The translations under genes and the position numbers were made by a program. DNA of 64,000 nucleotides from Thiotrichales bacterium (GTDB taxonomy: Bacteria > Pseudomonadota > Gammaproteobacteria > HK1), in assembly GCA_026709935.1 (NCBI GenBank), contig JAPOSC010000004.1, positions 204,630-268,629 on the forward strand, read 5' to 3'. How positions within the stretch are numbered: position 1 is the first letter of the stretch; each line of letters starts with the position of its first letter. Shown piece after piece: positions 62,818 through 64,000 of the stretch. The notes beneath the pieces were generated by a model. That model saw only the letters and a list, made by a program, of their open reading frames with translations, made no database searches and was not told the origin of the DNA.

Positions 62818-63933
62818 TTCGTGCGCTCCTGATATTTGAAGATTTACCGCCCGGTCGGCGGCGACCACCTCGGAGGGTCATGCGGCGGGTCGGCTCAGAT
62901 AAGCCGCCCCGTAACTCCGACATCACCCCCCCGCTACGCATCGGCGTCGGCCCTGTGTCTCGGCCTCTGCCGGTCTCCCAGACGGTGAAGCAGTGGGGCT
63001 GTACAAACCCCCTGCGCGTGTGCGTGTTCCTGGCCGTGGAGTGCAAATCCACCCGGCGTTTTGAGGACTGATCCCCGCGGATCGAGTCAGGTACTGTGGG
63101 TGTGATTGGGGGGTTGCGTGTCCCCACGGGCGCGAAAGTGCCCGTTCAGGGCCAAGCGCCGGAGATGAATTACTAACTAAAACAGAGAATTAGAGTCCGA
63201 CCAACAAAAATGGGAATGCTTCTCATCCGGCTCTGATCAGGCACCGGATTTGTTACCCACGTGTCCCCAGTTGTTACCCAGAGGGGGAAAATGCGTCCCG
63301 AGCCGTTCACCATTGATGTCCCCGCAGGGGGCGAATTGAGGGGGTGAGAGGGACGATTCTCGAATTTCGAGCGAACGCCTCACTGCGCCCGCCAGTCACG
63401 GCCTCGCAGGTCCCAAGCACCCTACTCGACGCCGCGCCAACTTGTTGTAAACGAAGACAAAAAGGCACACAGTCCCGGAGAGAATCCGACGCCGAATGGC
63501 GGAAAAGCTCACCGGCAAGAATGTCGCACTCAAGACATTCCCGTCGTTCAAGGATATTTGCCAACACACCCGAAGCAGTATGCTTTCTCCCGCTCGTGTG
63601 TGGGTTTTTTCTGGCTGCGATCCGAGCCAACATGCAGTCACACCCACTGTACCTGACTCCCGCGCCGTTCCCCGCCACTCCCTGAATTGTCTTTTTTTAA
63701 GCGATTACAGGCACTTGTGCGCCGATCCTCACATATCATCGCCCCAGCGCCGGCCGGGGAGCGTGTCCCCAGCGAGCCGAATATCTCGCACCGATCTGTC
63801 CGACCTCACCACCGGGAACGAAGCCGCCCGGCAATCTTGACCAAATCGATACCGGAGCTACCCTTTCGCTCCGGAGCAGGGGTCTACCGCCGCCACGGTG
63901 GAGATTTTCGGCGCGGTTCGGAAGAGGAGCGCG
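62818..63933. other. About 1.1 kb with no recognisable gene
   Basis: Open frames of 110-130 residues exist on both strands around 63300-63840, but none resembles a family and codon use looks random. Local features are GGGG-CTGTACAAA-CCCC (about 62996-63012), a T-arm-like stem GTGGA-GTGCAAA-TCCAC (about 63043-63059), TTGTTACCCA written twice near 63249 and 63272, and an AT-rich patch at 63168-63215. Promoters for the minus-strand lipoprotein operon must lie at its left end. It may be relics of a mobile element. Confidence 0.5.
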
Positions 63934-64000
63934 ATGACCATGACACGACGCGTGAAAGTCGGGGAGGCCAAGACCCACCTGTCGGCGCTGCTGGCGGAGG
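63934..64000 (+). CDS. Phd/YefM-type antitoxin, cut by the window end
   Basis: AAGAGGAG precedes the ATG at 63934. The visible residues are MTMTRRVKVGEAKTHLSALL and AE. VxVGEAKxxLSxLL is the usual Phd/prevent-host-death opening. A PIN or RelE-type toxin would be expected just downstream, outside the window. Confidence 0.75.
   Translation, partial: MTMTRRVKVGEAKTHLSALLAE

Noticed and set aside
63043..63059. T-arm-like stem GTGGA-GTGCAAA-TCCAC suggesting a tRNA or tmRNA
   Set aside because: The loop does not match TTCRANY and no acceptor, D-arm or anticodon arm can be paired around it.

Overview
This is a GC-rich proteobacterial chromosome segment. A Gammaproteobacterium is the best guess, from the pspF/pspA stress module, tRNAs with encoded CCA, and the many TRAP, peptide and sugar ABC transporters. 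The genus cannot be told from the sequence. Most of the window is catabolic and transport operons. These are separated by accessory patches rich in palindromic repeats, remnants and genes of unknown role.

Layout. 1-2335: phage-shock pair pspA (partial) and pspF, with a recognisable sigma-54 promoter between them, then an FmdB zinc-ribbon protein. 2694-9653: a patch starting at a tRNA-Ile(CAU), holding two AAA/DUF4143 ATPases, a DUF3800 protein, a secreted Calx-beta-like protein and an orphan Cas6-like operon (small ORF, Cas6/Cmx6-like, LexA-like S24 domain protein, unknown protein). 9919-12678: AbrB-family permease, DUF2147 protein, EamA exporter. 12950-23894: two converging acid/CoA catabolic operons. 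One has a TcuA-like flavoprotein, MATE exporter, family III CoA-transferase, enoyl-CoA hydratase and BCAT. The other has a second CoA-transferase, acyl-CoA dehydrogenase, MaoC hydratase and MmgE/PrpD.

24073-40135: a Uma2-like protein, a five-gene peptide/nickel-type ABC transporter, an MFS transporter, a TRAP transporter and an HyuA/HyuB pair. Several intergenic palindromes and a 119-bp tandem repeat lie among them. After a tRNA-Arg(ACG), 40650-50440 is a coherent sugar or polyol locus: SorC regulator, FGGY kinase and split transketolase on the minus strand, and an RbsC/RbsB/RbsA-type ABC transporter plus two SDR dehydrogenases on the plus strand. Near-consensus divergent promoters separate the two halves. 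The likely logic is import, oxidation to a ketose, phosphorylation and transketolase cleavage.

50562-57767: class V aminotransferase-fold enzyme, ArsP-like permease with an ArsR regulator, a molybdopterin oxidoreductase coupled to an enolase-superfamily dehydratase, and a methyltransferase. 58023-64000 is accessory again: a secreted Calx-beta-like protein, an integrase remnant, a frameshifted coiled-coil gene, two large TbpB-barrel-type lipoproteins with a small RHH-like gene, about 1.1 kb without a gene, and the start of a Phd-type antitoxin.

The most interesting item is the Cas6-like operon at 7.7-9.7 kb, which has no CRISPR array or other cas gene in view. Next is a conserved upstream leader shared by a Calx-beta-like gene at 58 kb and a decayed copy at 31 kb.
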